Shown here piece after piece: positions 1-9,029 of a stretch of 64,000 nt of DNA (position 1 is its first letter; each line of letters begins with the position of its first letter). Source of the stretch: Gammaproteobacteria bacterium (lineage in GTDB: Bacteria > Pseudomonadota > Gammaproteobacteria > Pseudomonadales > Pseudohongiellaceae). The notes beneath the pieces were generated by a model that was given only the letters and a program-made list of their open reading frames with translations, had not been told where the DNA came from and ran no database searches. The translations under genes and the position numbers were made by a program. The stretch covers positions 62,001 to 126,000 of the forward strand of contig JAJFKE010000049.1 of NCBI GenBank assembly GCA_021773355.1, read 5' to 3'.

Positions 1-1383
1 TCCCCAGGTGTCATGGGGAATGCCAATGACGGCACACTGGTTTATCGCTTCATGATTGGACAAGATGTTTTCTACTTCGATGGGATAAATATTCTCCCCA
101 CCACTGACGATCATATCCTTCACTCTGCCTTCGAGAAACAGAAAGCCTTCGTCATCCAGATAGCCAGCATCACCGGTGTGATACCAACCACCGCGTAAGG
201 CCTCGGTAGTCTGTTCGGGCAATTGCCAATAGCCTTTCATAATGTTTTCACCTCTTGCGATTATTTCGCCAGTTTCCCCCGCGGCCAATTCATTATCGTT
301 TTCATCGACAATTTTTAATTCCACGTGGCTGACAGCTTTGCCCACCGATCCTAGTTTGCTGTTAACACCGTCCAGCACATGGTACTGGGAATCCAGGCTG
401 GTAAGGATAGGCGAGGCTTCTGTCATGCCGTAGGTCTGAAAAATTTCTACACCGGGAAAAGCCTGAATAACCCGGGACAGGAGTGCAACAGACATAGGCG
501 CTGCACCGTAGGCAACCATATTCAACGAAGACAGATCGAAGCTTGAGAAAGACGCATCGTCCAACATCATTTGAAACATGGTGGGTACCAGAGTTGCCGA
601 GTTGATCTGATAATTTTGAATAGTTTCAAACACCGCTGTTACGTCGAACTTTGGCAGGATTACCGAATGCCCGCCTAACACAGTACAGGTAAAAACCCTG
701 GCTCCGGCGGCAAGATGAAATAGCGGTCCTACCACAATGAAGTTCCAGCCTTCCTGCATTCGATACAGGGGAATAGAACAGTCGGTGTTAATCTGAAAAT
801 TTCTATTACTAAGCATGACACCTTTCGAGCGTCCAGTGGTGCCGCCGGTGTAGAAGATCAGAACAGTGTCATCATCTTCACTGGGACTCATGTCACAGTA
901 AGACTCTTCCGCTATACACTCAGCAAGCACTTGCTCATAAGAAATCATAGTATCGGGAACTGCATCTCGCCCCGCATAAACAACAGTAGTAACACTTGGG
1001 CAAGTCTGCCGAATCTGCAACGCTTGTTGCACGAAGTGAGGATCGATAATCAAAACTTTCGCTGCACAATCTTCTACGCACTCGATCATTTCTCTGAGGG
1101 ACAATCGATAATTAACCGGCACCAAGATTGCCCCGATAAGTGCCGGCGAATAATAGGATTCGAAACAGATATTGGAATTAAAACCCAGATAGGCGACCCT
1201 ATCGTCCTCCTTCACGCCCTCGGTTTTCAGCAGCGTGGCGGCTGCACGACAACGATCGAAAGTCTCAGTCCAAGTTTGCGTTCGTCCTTCGAAGCTAACG
1301 GCTGGATTGTTGGGCCATTTTTCCGCCGCGGTTTCTAACATTGCTGATATGGAGGCGATCTTGTTGCTTTCGGTTGCTGTCAT
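1..1383 (-). CDS. Acyl-CoA synthetase (AMP-dependent ligase), partial
   Basis: The reading frame is open from an ATG at 1383 to the left edge (461 codons), so the C-terminal lid and the stop lie outside. It should activate a carboxylic acid to its CoA ester using ATP. The ANL signatures are all visible: the phosphate-binding loop YTGGTTGRSKG about residues 180-190, YGMTEAS near residue 310, and a TGD motif where the AMP ribose is held. It is the last gene visible of a minus-strand operon with acyl-CoA dehydrogenases, hydratase, SDR and thiolase, so it probably feeds that pathway. The family cannot be resolved to chain length or substrate by eye. Confidence 0.9.
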   Translation of the reverse strand, partial: MTATESNKIASISAMLETAAEKWPNNPAVSFEGRTQTWTETFDRCRAAATLLKTEGVKEDDRVAYLGFNSNICFESYYSPALIGAILVPVNYRLSLREMIECVEDCAAKVLIIDPHFVQQALQIRQTCPSVTTVVYAGRDAVPDTMISYEQVLAECIAEESYCDMSPSEDDDTVLIFYTGGTTGRSKGVMLSNRNFQINTDCSIPLYRMQEGWNFIVVGPLFHLAAGARVFTCTVLGGHSVILPKFDVTAVFETIQNYQINSATLVPTMFQMMLDDASFSSFDLSSLNMVAYGAAPMSVALLSRVIQAFPGVEIFQTYGMTEASPILTSLDSQYHVLDGVNSKLGSVGKAVSHVELKIVDENDNELAAGETGEIIARGENIMKGYWQLPEQTTEALRGGWYHTGDAGYLDDEGFLFLEGRVKDMIVSGGENIYPIEVENILSNHEAINQCAVIGIPHDTWG

Positions 1384-1426
1384 TCTACTATTAACCATCG
1401 CTGCCCTGGTTGCACCATTGATGTCG

Positions 1427-2641
1427 CTAGGCCGAAGGGCCTGCGACTACCGCCTGATCATGAAGTCTGCCAATTTCGGACTCGCTCAAACCAAGAATGT
1501 CCGTCAATATTTCGTCGGTGTGTTGGCCGAGTAAGGGCGCTCGAGTTACGGGACAATGCTCCAATGCATCGAAGTTTAGAGGATTTGACGGCATCAAGTA
1601 TTCGCCGATTCCGGGTTGTTCTATCTTCTCGAACAGAGGATTGTCTTCGCTGCAATCTCGGTCGGTCTCCACCAATTGTTGTATCGTTTGATAAGGACCC
1701 CAGCAAACCGACGCATTATCCAAAGCCTGATGCACAGCAACCGTGTCATGTTGCAGAAACCAGGGTTCCAGCAAATTTTTTAATTGATCTCTCGCCTGAA
1801 AACGATCACCCTCCTTATCGAAATTCAGACCCAGGCTGGCCGCCAGCTGTTGCACCTGGGACTCGGTCTCGGTCACTTTCACAATAGCCTTCCATTGATT
1901 GGGACTCACTCCCACTATCATCACTCGCCCGGCATCTTTGCACAGAAAGTCATGGCCGAAACTGCCAAAAATATGATTGCCCACGGCCTGCCTTGATTCT
2001 CCATTGATCTCTGCCTCTGCCAGATAGCCTAGATGACCCATGGTGGCCAGGGCGACATCTGCCAGTGCCAGTCTGACAAATTGCCCCTCACCATGAATTC
2101 GTCTATGGCGTTCGGCAGTTAACAGACCCAACGCGATATGTTGCCCGGCTATCACATCCCAGGCGGGAAAAGGGTTGTTGCATGGCTCCCTGCCATCTCC
2201 GCTCAGAAACGGCAAACCAATCTTGCTGTTTACCGTGTAGTCCAAAGCACTGCCACCGTGGCGGTCGCCGGTGAGATTCAAATAGATTAAATCCCCACGA
2301 AGTGCTCGTAGCTTTTCCTCAGCCAACCATCCTCGTGCCGGGAAGTTGGTGACGAAAATACCGCCATCTTCACCGGGCGCTGTAATTAACCGTGACAATA
2401 ATTGCTGACCTTCTGGCTTACGGAAATCGACAGCGATGGAACGTTTGCCCTTATTCAAACCATGCCAGTACAGACTCTTGCCTTGTTTCGTGATCGGCCA
2501 GCGTTGATAATCTATGCCGCCACCTATCTGATCGAAACGAATTACATCGGCACCTAGCTGTGCCAGAGTCATACCCCCGGAGGGAGCAGCTATAAATGCA
2601 CTACCCTCGACCACACGCATACCACTCAATAAAGCTTGCAA
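1427..2641 (-). CDS. CaiB/BaiF (class III) CoA-transferase, 2-methylfumaryl-CoA isomerase-like
   Basis: 404 residues, the usual family length. The N-terminus (RVVEGSAFIAAPSGGMTLAQ) and the run GLNKGKRSIAVD closely resemble, from memory, Chloroflexus mesaconyl-CoA C1-C4 CoA transferase (Mct), which moves CoA between the two carboxyls of mesaconate. D162 in PAWDVIAGQ sits where the family has its catalytic aspartate. The start is TTG at 2641: a GGAG lies five bases upstream and the Mct N-terminus aligns from there; the ATG at 2620 would remove conserved residues. It overlaps nothing and lies 32 bp from the hydratase gene. A general formyl/succinyl-type CoA transferase or racemase remains possible, but racemase-like features are not evident. 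Confidence 0.8.
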   Translation of the reverse strand: MQALLSGMRVVEGSAFIAAPSGGMTLAQLGADVIRFDQIGGGIDYQRWPITKQGKSLYWHGLNKGKRSIAVDFRKPEGQQLLSRLITAPGEDGGIFVTNFPARGWLAEEKLRALRGDLIYLNLTGDRHGGSALDYTVNSKIGLPFLSGDGREPCNNPFPAWDVIAGQHIALGLLTAERHRRIHGEGQFVRLALADVALATMGHLGYLAEAEINGESRQAVGNHIFGSFGHDFLCKDAGRVMIVGVSPNQWKAIVKVTETESQVQQLAASLGLNFDKEGDRFQARDQLKNLLEPWFLQHDTVAVHQALDNASVCWGPYQTIQQLVETDRDCSEDNPLFEKIEQPGIGEYLMPSNPLNFDALEHCPVTRAPLLGQHTDEILTDILGLSESEIGRLHDQAVVAGPSA

Positions 2642-2673
2642 AGCTGCTCCAGTTCTTTCAATTTGGATTTAAT

Positions 2674-3531
2674 TTAGTCAACCAAAAGATAGCCGTTGTT
2701 AATCACAATTGTATCTTGCTCCAGCGACTTGCAACGAAATGCCATTTCATTTCCGTTTCGCCAAATTTCGGTTCTTATTGTTTCTCCCGGATAAACCGGC
2801 GCGGAAAATCGCAGGCGCATACGTTTGAATCTTGATGGATCATAGTCACAGCAGGTTTTTAGGAGGGCGTGAGTCAGCACGCCCAAGGTGCACAGGCCAT
2901 GTAGTATCGGCGCTTTAAAACCAGCGTTTCTGGCAACAGTAGGGGATGCATGTAGAGGGTTGAAATCACCGGACAATCTGTATATCAGAGCCTGTTGTGG
3001 CAAAGTGGGTAGGTCGCACACCAAATCCGGTTCGCTCTTTGGAATCACATCGGTCTTGGGAGTAGCTTTACGCTCGCCGCCGAAGCCTCCATCACCTCGA
3101 GCCAAAATTGTTGTTACTAGCGTACAAATATCTTCGCCGGTTGCGACATCGCGAACGACCCTATCGGATACTATCAATGCGCCTATACGTTCGCCTTTAT
3201 CAGATACTTCGCTTATTTTTGTAGTCGCCTCTACCGTACCGGAGTCGGGGAAAGGTTTATGCATGATTATTTCCTGTCCTGCATGTAAGACCTTCACCCA
3301 GTCGAGGCCGGTATCCTCTTCCTTCGCCCAGAATCCAGGATGCGCCATCATCACCGACTGGCTTGGTAGTACTTTTAAATCTTCTTCATAAACAAATCTT
3401 AAACACTGCTCATCCAGGGGGTCTATTCCCATACCAACGCCCAATGCATAGAGCATGCAATCTTTGTCTGTATAAGTTTGCTGAACAGTGGGAAATTGCT
3501 TGTTCAATAGTTTTTCGGCGTCGAATGTCAT
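2674..3531 (-). CDS. MaoC-type enoyl-CoA hydratase 2 (MFE-2 hydratase domain-like)
   Basis: 285 residues with two hot-dog halves. The C-terminal half carries the hydratase-2 signature YRLSGDFNPLH (residues 184-194) with the Asp189/His194 dyad, followed by GFKAPILHGLCTLG. The N-terminal half (VLPSQSV, then WVKVLHAGQ) matches the substrate-binding half of the eukaryotic peroxisomal hydratase 2. It should hydrate trans-2-enoyl-CoA to (3R)-hydroxyacyl-CoA. The next gene upstream is an SDR resembling the dehydrogenase domain of the same multifunctional enzyme (HSD17B4), so the two genes together reproduce a split MFE-2. ATG at 3531. Confidence 0.9.
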   Translation of the reverse strand: MTFDAEKLLNKQFPTVQQTYTDKDCMLYALGVGMGIDPLDEQCLRFVYEEDLKVLPSQSVMMAHPGFWAKEEDTGLDWVKVLHAGQEIIMHKPFPDSGTVEATTKISEVSDKGERIGALIVSDRVVRDVATGEDICTLVTTILARGDGGFGGERKATPKTDVIPKSEPDLVCDLPTLPQQALIYRLSGDFNPLHASPTVARNAGFKAPILHGLCTLGVLTHALLKTCCDYDPSRFKRMRLRFSAPVYPGETIRTEIWRNGNEMAFRCKSLEQDTIVINNGYLLVD

Positions 3532-3592
3532 TGTTTACTACTCTGTAGAATTTCGATTGCGGGTATTAATTCAATACACTTAGTAGCTAACG

Positions 3593-4513
3593 CTACATCG
3601 GATCCCAGCTGAATACATCAGCGGAACGTTCCAATGGAAAGAAATCCGATTCGAAGGCTGGGATGACACGGTCTAGAACTGAATCAGGGGTCCAGCCTTC
3701 TGCCGTATGGGCAAATCGAATTGGACGATTCTGATTGAACAGAAATATTTCGTTATTACGAACACCAAATATTTGTCCGCTAACATCTTTCGCTGCATCG
3801 CTGCACAGAGCAATAGCCAGAGGAGCGATTTTCTCCGGAGTCATTTGTTGAATCTTGGCGACTCGTGCCTTCTCTTCTTCTGTGTTGGTTGGAATCGTTC
3901 CAATCAGACGGCTCCAGGCGAATGGCGCGATACAATTCGAACGTACGCGGAATCGACCCATGTCCAGGGCCATCGATTTAGAAAGACCGACGATACCCAT
4001 TTTCGCCGCCGCGTAATTTGCCTGACCGAAATTTCCAATTAGACCCGAGGTAGAAGTCATATTGACGAAGCAGCCGCTGGTTTGTGCACGGAAATGGGTA
4101 GCCGCGGCGCGACTCACGTTAAAGGTTCCCTTCAAATGCACATTGATCACGGAATCGAAATCTTCTTCCGTCATCTTATGAAAAATGGCATCGCGTAAAT
4201 TGCCGGCGTTATTTACCACAGCATCGATTCGCCCAAAACAGTTCACGGCAGTTTCTACTATCTCGTGAGCTGCATCCCAATCGGTCACACTGGCATAGGA
4301 GCTAACGGCTTCGCCACCGGCTGCCTTTATCTCCTTAACAACATCATCTGCGGGACTGCTGTCATTTCCCGAACCATCTTCTGCACCGCCCAGATCATTC
4401 ACTATTACCTTGGCCCCGTGCGCGGCAGCCATCATGGCAATTCCTCTGCCGATTCCGCGCCCGGCCCCGGTAACCACCACTACCTTATCCTGTAATAATT
4501 GTTGTGAACTCAT
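3593..4513 (-). CDS. SDR (3R)-hydroxyacyl-CoA dehydrogenase, MFE-2 dehydrogenase-like
   Basis: About 306 residues. The Rossmann motif TGAGRGIGRGIA is near the N-terminus, followed by VNDLGG, NNAG, and the catalytic S...YAAAK arrangement in TSTSGLIGNFGQANYAAAK. VNDLGG and GNFGQANY are typical of the dehydrogenase part of peroxisomal multifunctional enzyme 2. It should oxidise (3R)-hydroxyacyl-CoA with NAD to the 3-keto ester, right after the hydratase encoded 61 bp downstream. A TTG at 4519 is also in frame, but the GGGA sequence is well spaced only for the ATG at 4513, which I chose. Confidence 0.9.
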   Translation of the reverse strand: MSSQQLLQDKVVVVTGAGRGIGRGIAMMAAAHGAKVIVNDLGGAEDGSGNDSSPADDVVKEIKAAGGEAVSSYASVTDWDAAHEIVETAVNCFGRIDAVVNNAGNLRDAIFHKMTEEDFDSVINVHLKGTFNVSRAAATHFRAQTSGCFVNMTSTSGLIGNFGQANYAAAKMGIVGLSKSMALDMGRFRVRSNCIAPFAWSRLIGTIPTNTEEEKARVAKIQQMTPEKIAPLAIALCSDAAKDVSGQIFGVRNNEIFLFNQNRPIRFAHTAEGWTPDSVLDRVIPAFESDFFPLERSADVFSWDPM

Positions 4514-4547
4514 GCTCAATCCCAGTATTCGTTGCTTAGGCCGTTAG

Positions 4548-6209
4548 CTAGACCGCTTGTTCAACCAGTTCTCTGGCGATTACCTTGATTGCCAGAACTT
4601 CTTCCGCACCTTCAAATATGGACAGTACGCGAGCGTCAACAAACAGACGGCTGACCGCGGACTCTTCTGCGTAGCCCATGCCTCCGTGAATCTGCATCGC
4701 CTCTCGGCTTAAAGTTTCAGCTGCCCTACAGCTGAAAAGCTTCACCAAACTGGCCTCCATCTGACCGGCTCCTTGGTCCATTAATTCTGCCACGGCGTAA
4801 CTAAATTGCCGTGCTGCAGTCAATGTTGCCAGCATTCTACATAGCTTCACCTGGGTGAGCTGATAGTCAGCAATAGCAGCCCCAAACACGCGCCGTTCCT
4901 TAGAATAGGCCAGCGCGCGCTCAAAAGCAGCCTGCATAAGCCCCGTGGCACGTGCCGCCGTCTGAATCCTGCCACCGGCAAAACCCGCCATGGTGTAGTA
5001 GAAACCCTTGCCCTCACCGTCTTCTTCACCCACAAGATTTACCGCGGGCACGAAATAATCTTCAAAAAACAGATCGTATGAATGCATGCCGCGATAACCA
5101 ATGGTAGCAATGGCATTGCCCGTGAGGGAGCCGCCATCTTGCTGTTCATGTCGAAATCTATGGCCGGCGTAGGCCGGCTTCTCTATCAGGAACAGGCTAA
5201 GCCCTTTATGCCCCAGTTCCACATCCGGATTTGTTCTTGCCAATACCACCAGCAGCTCTGATCGGCCCGCAAAGGTACACCAGGTCTTGCTGCCATTTAG
5301 TAGCCAACCATTCTTGGCAGGAATAGCCTTTAAAGATACAGCTGCCACGTCTGAGCCTGTGTTGGGCTCGGTTATTGAAATCGCGCAAAGCATTTCGCCC
5401 GCGGCCAGTCTTGGCAACCATTTTTCTTGCTGCGCCTGGCTACCACCACCCAGTAGTGCTCGCGCGGCTATTTCAGGACGGGTAATCAGACTGCCAGCGG
5501 CACCCAGCGAACCCCGCGACAATTCCTCTGTAACCACAATCATGCCCAGACTGTCCGGCCTATCATCCGGTTGCAAACCACCGAAACGCTCGGGGATACA
5601 AGTACCAAAGCAACCCAGTTCAGCCGCTGGCTGCAGAATCAAATCGGGAATGTCCTCATCGTTTCGATGAATGTGTTCCGCCAGAGGCATGACCACATCG
5701 TTAGCGAAACGGTAAAAAGTTTCTCGAACAAGTTCTTTTTCTTCCTCTAGAGTAGAAGGTAGTCGTTGGATTTCATTCTCGGCTATTTCCTTACCGAGGA
5801 CCGACAAAAATTCAGTGCTCGCGAAATCATCCAGTAAGCCTTTAAACACTTCTCGTGAATAAACTTGCAGTATCTCATCTCTATCAACAGCAATGTCCGC
5901 AGCTCTTGCGCTTAGGCGATTAACAACGGTTAACATCGTTTCCGCACAGAAGCTGAGTGACAGCTTCTGAGAAAACTCCTCATGGCTAAGATCCAGAGCA
6001 TAATTGTTGAATGCAGTCGCCGCCGAAATTTCTGCCATGCAGAAAGCCAACTCATAACTTGGCAGCTGCCAGTTATCGAACAACTTCGCATCGAGTTTGC
6101 CATCGTGCAGGCATTTAGCTTTTACTGCCGAGCAAGCCGCATCTACATGCTGTTTAAGATGAGCAAGTTCCGCATTCGCCTGCACCAGCCGAGTGGACAG
6201 ATCAGTCAT
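4548..6209 (-). CDS. Acyl-CoA dehydrogenase with long N-terminal extension, methylsuccinyl-CoA dehydrogenase-like
   Basis: 553 residues, about 170 more than an ordinary acyl-CoA dehydrogenase. The extension precedes the usual fold (ITEPNTGSD near 280, GGMGYAEES, and IFEGAEE near the end, where Glu533 takes the place of the medium-chain-type catalytic base). From memory, the extended N-terminus, GYRGMHSYDL and RIQTAARATG resemble methylsuccinyl-CoA dehydrogenase (Mcd) of the ethylmalonyl-CoA pathway. It should introduce the alpha-beta double bond using FAD and pass electrons to ETF. Its neighbours include an Mct-like CoA transferase, which in known pathways acts on the Mcd product. The actual substrate is not certain. 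Confidence 0.85.
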   Translation of the reverse strand: MTDLSTRLVQANAELAHLKQHVDAACSAVKAKCLHDGKLDAKLFDNWQLPSYELAFCMAEISAATAFNNYALDLSHEEFSQKLSLSFCAETMLTVVNRLSARAADIAVDRDEILQVYSREVFKGLLDDFASTEFLSVLGKEIAENEIQRLPSTLEEEKELVRETFYRFANDVVMPLAEHIHRNDEDIPDLILQPAAELGCFGTCIPERFGGLQPDDRPDSLGMIVVTEELSRGSLGAAGSLITRPEIAARALLGGGSQAQQEKWLPRLAAGEMLCAISITEPNTGSDVAAVSLKAIPAKNGWLLNGSKTWCTFAGRSELLVVLARTNPDVELGHKGLSLFLIEKPAYAGHRFRHEQQDGGSLTGNAIATIGYRGMHSYDLFFEDYFVPAVNLVGEEDGEGKGFYYTMAGFAGGRIQTAARATGLMQAAFERALAYSKERRVFGAAIADYQLTQVKLCRMLATLTAARQFSYAVAELMDQGAGQMEASLVKLFSCRAAETLSREAMQIHGGMGYAEESAVSRLFVDARVLSIFEGAEEVLAIKVIARELVEQAV

Positions 6210-6244
6210 AGTAATAACTTGATGACATGATTCGGTGCAGGCGA

Positions 6245-7444
6245 TTAATCATAGGGACCAATGATAGAAATACTGCAAATGTTCTGATGAGGAAATCCAC
6301 CCAGATTGTGATTCAAGCCAAGTCTTGGATTCGACAGTTGACGCGCATCGGCTCGTCCTTGAAATTGCAGGTAGTTTTCGTAGATCATGCGTAGACCCGA
6401 GGCGCCGATAGGATGGCCAAAGCATTTTAGGCCACCATCAATTTGACAGGGATTACTTCCATCAGCGTCAAAGGTGCCATCTAATACATCATTAACCGCC
6501 CTGCCTTCTTCCGCTAACTGTAGATCTTCCATGGTAACCAACTCGGTAATCGAAAAGCAGTCATGCACTTCTGTCATGCTTATCTCTTGCTTGGGGTTCT
6601 TTACCCCGGCTTCATCGTAGGCGCGTTGTGCGGCAATTCGAGTTGTCTTCAGGTAGGATCCATCCCAGCTACTGTGACTAGACTCGGTGCCGTTTGATAC
6701 CGCTAACTGCAGCGCTTTGACCGACACCAGGTTTTCCTTGCCCAATTTTTCCGCGATCTCCGGAGTGGTGACAATAGCGCAGGCAGAGCCATCGCTAACA
6801 CCACAACAATCAAACAGGCCTATGGGCTCCGCGATATAGGGCGCGTTCATTGCCTGTTCTTCAGTAATCTCTCGCTGTAAGTGCGCCTTCGGATTCTTCA
6901 CACCGTTGGCATGACTCTTCACCGAAACATGTGCCATCGCGCGTTTCAGATCTTCCTTATTCAATTTGTGTTTGGCCTGATATCCAGTTGCCAATTGTGC
7001 GAAGGCTCCCGGCGCAGAAAGATTCGGCCAGTACATATCATTTTCAATACCCCGCGAACGCTGCGGCAAGCCGCCATAGCCTGTGTCCTTCAGTTTTTCT
7101 ACTCCCAGGGCGAGGGCAATATCACAGGCGCCGGATGCAACAGCATAGACTGCTCCGCGAAAGGCTTCGGTGCCGGTGGCACACATGTTTTCAACTTTCG
7201 TTACCGGTATATAATTAAGTCGTAGCGCGATCGCCAAGGGCATAGCACTGGCGCCAACATTGAAGGAATCGATTCCTGCACCAAACCAGGCAGCCTCGAT
7301 CTGTTCACGCTCAATACCTGCGTCCTGAATACATTCTTCGAAGGCCTCAACCATTAAATCTGAAGGGCTTGATTCCCAACGTTCACCGAACTTGCTGCAG
7401 CCCATCCCCAGAATGACCACTTTGTCTTTTATGCCGCTTGCCAT
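6245..7444 (-). CDS. SCP2-type thiolase (acetyl-CoA acyltransferase)
   Basis: 399 residues. The nucleophile is Cys88 in VENMCATGTEAF. The other thiolase loops are visible as TEVHDCFSITE and GGLKCFGHPIGASG, the latter being typical of the SCP2/lipid-transfer branch. It should cleave 3-ketoacyl-CoA with CoA to release acetyl- or propionyl-CoA. The next gene upstream is an HMG-CoA-synthase-like/DUF35 fusion 50 bp away. In archaea such thiolases, HMG-CoA synthase and DUF35 form a stable complex, so a physical complex is plausible here. ATG at 7444. Confidence 0.9.
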   Translation of the reverse strand: MASGIKDKVVILGMGCSKFGERWESSPSDLMVEAFEECIQDAGIEREQIEAAWFGAGIDSFNVGASAMPLAIALRLNYIPVTKVENMCATGTEAFRGAVYAVASGACDIALALGVEKLKDTGYGGLPQRSRGIENDMYWPNLSAPGAFAQLATGYQAKHKLNKEDLKRAMAHVSVKSHANGVKNPKAHLQREITEEQAMNAPYIAEPIGLFDCCGVSDGSACAIVTTPEIAEKLGKENLVSVKALQLAVSNGTESSHSSWDGSYLKTTRIAAQRAYDEAGVKNPKQEISMTEVHDCFSITELVTMEDLQLAEEGRAVNDVLDGTFDADGSNPCQIDGGLKCFGHPIGASGLRMIYENYLQFQGRADARQLSNPRLGLNHNLGGFPHQNICSISIIGPYD

Positions 7445-7494
7445 GGTTCTGTTCCTTTATTTTCCTGTTAGAGGTGTTTCGATTCAGAGGTTCC

Positions 7495-8937
7495 TTAACT
7501 CGATAATGGCATTGCCTTCCAAAAGTACTTTCTAAAGCCGCGCTGTGTATCGAACTGCTTAATTCGAAAATGCAGGCTCACTCGGGTACCGGCATCGATA
7601 GTTCCTTCTTCGACTTCGGTAAAATCCATCATCAACTTTCCACCACCTTCAAATTCCACCATGCCAAAATAGGCGGGCGGGTTCCAATCGAATGTCAGGC
7701 GATCCGCCGTCCAGGTGGCAACGGTGCCGGCCTTGTCGGCGAAGCGATAGTCATCCTGACTTTCTAATGCATGGCAATCGGGGTTGACGCAGTACTTGTC
7801 CCGCGGAATCTGCACCGTTCCGCACTCACGGCATACGCCGCCGATGAATGAGGTTAGCAGGTCTTTGCGCCGATTGTACCCGGACAGATAGGTTTGTTTA
7901 TCAGCCTCGCCTCTCTTACCAATATCTCGCTCTACCAGCTTATTAAAGCTAAGAAACTTGTTGTAGTTGGTCTCTACCCGCCTGGCTAACAATGCGCCGT
8001 TTACACCCTGTTTGGGCTTGGTATTGCTAACTTCTTCGGTGACTCGGAACAGAACAATGTCACAGCCTTGGCCGAAACCTACTAGTAGTATCAGGTCTTC
8101 CGGGTTTGCCGCCTCTATAGCCTTAGCCAGCAACAAGATTGCTTGGGCAGCACCGGCGACACCCACGCTTGCGATTTGATTGTCTACAACTGCCTGCGCA
8201 TTGATGCCTAATTTTTTGGCCAGCGCCGCAGGGGTACGCGCCTGATCTGTAGGAAGAATAAAGTGCGTAATCTGCGCCGCATCGATTCCACAGCTAGCTA
8301 ATAATTTATCAACTGTCTCTGGCACCGATTTCATGAAACCTTCATCACGAATCCAGCGTTCTTCCCAGTCGTAGTCGAAATCAGAATCCGATCCACGATA
8401 GTGATCAACAAAGTCCACGGCGTAGGTTTCTGCACCAAGAAATTCTGCAATTACCTTTTCCGTACCTACACTTACTGCCGCAGCCGCATCACCCCATAGC
8501 ATTTCTGAGCGGGACCCGGCTTTCGTTCTACGATGCTCGGAGGCGACCAGCATGGCATTTGACTTAGGTCTGCTCTCAAGCAATGAAATCAAGGCTGAAG
8601 TCGCCGCCCTTTGCGAGGCGCTAATATCCATAGTGCGAATATTCTTTTCCAGATTCAATGCCTCACTCACTACTACCGAATTTTGCCGATCGAGGAATGG
8701 CAGAGTTGTGGATGCCAGATACAATGAAGCTAACTGCTTTTTCTCCAGAGCAGTGAGACAATCCCGAGTCGCCTCCACTGCCATGGTTATGGTGTCTTCA
8801 TCCCAATTGCAAATACTTCGCTCACCTTTAGCCAAGGACTTTAGACCAGCATCAAACCAGGAATTGGCGTCTGACATTGCCTGTTTGCTGAGTCTGCTGC
8901 GCGGGATGTATGCGCCAAAGGCGGTAATACCAATCAT
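7495..8937 (-). CDS. HMG-CoA synthase-like protein fused to DUF35 OB-fold/zinc ribbon
   Basis: 480 residues in two parts. Residues 1-300 have the thiolase-fold layout of HMG-CoA synthase/KAS III proteins (GITAFGAYIPRSRL at the start, LLVGFGQGCDIVLF near 290). Residues 355-480 are a DUF35 rubredoxin-like zinc ribbon (Cys369, Cys372, Cys383, Cys388) plus OB fold. The position of the synthase nucleophile reads ISASQRAAT, so Gln109 stands where cysteine is expected, and I see no normal catalytic histidine motif in the ILPTDQAR region. It is therefore probably not a classical HMG-CoA synthase. It may be a partner, scaffold or decarboxylating relative for the neighbouring SCP2 thiolase. DUF35 domains are known to channel or position CoA esters. 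Confidence 0.8.
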   Translation of the reverse strand: MIGITAFGAYIPRSRLSKQAMSDANSWFDAGLKSLAKGERSICNWDEDTITMAVEATRDCLTALEKKQLASLYLASTTLPFLDRQNSVVVSEALNLEKNIRTMDISASQRAATSALISLLESRPKSNAMLVASEHRRTKAGSRSEMLWGDAAAAVSVGTEKVIAEFLGAETYAVDFVDHYRGSDSDFDYDWEERWIRDEGFMKSVPETVDKLLASCGIDAAQITHFILPTDQARTPAALAKKLGINAQAVVDNQIASVGVAGAAQAILLLAKAIEAANPEDLILLVGFGQGCDIVLFRVTEEVSNTKPKQGVNGALLARRVETNYNKFLSFNKLVERDIGKRGEADKQTYLSGYNRRKDLLTSFIGGVCRECGTVQIPRDKYCVNPDCHALESQDDYRFADKAGTVATWTADRLTFDWNPPAYFGMVEFEGGGKLMMDFTEVEEGTIDAGTRVSLHFRIKQFDTQRGFRKYFWKAMPLSS

Positions 8938-9029
8938 TTCAATCTCACTCTAATTCCACGTTTGGGTTCTTATCTTGTAAATCTTCTGAGGCAGCTCTGT
9001 GGTGCCGAAAGATCACTTTGGCAGTCTTT

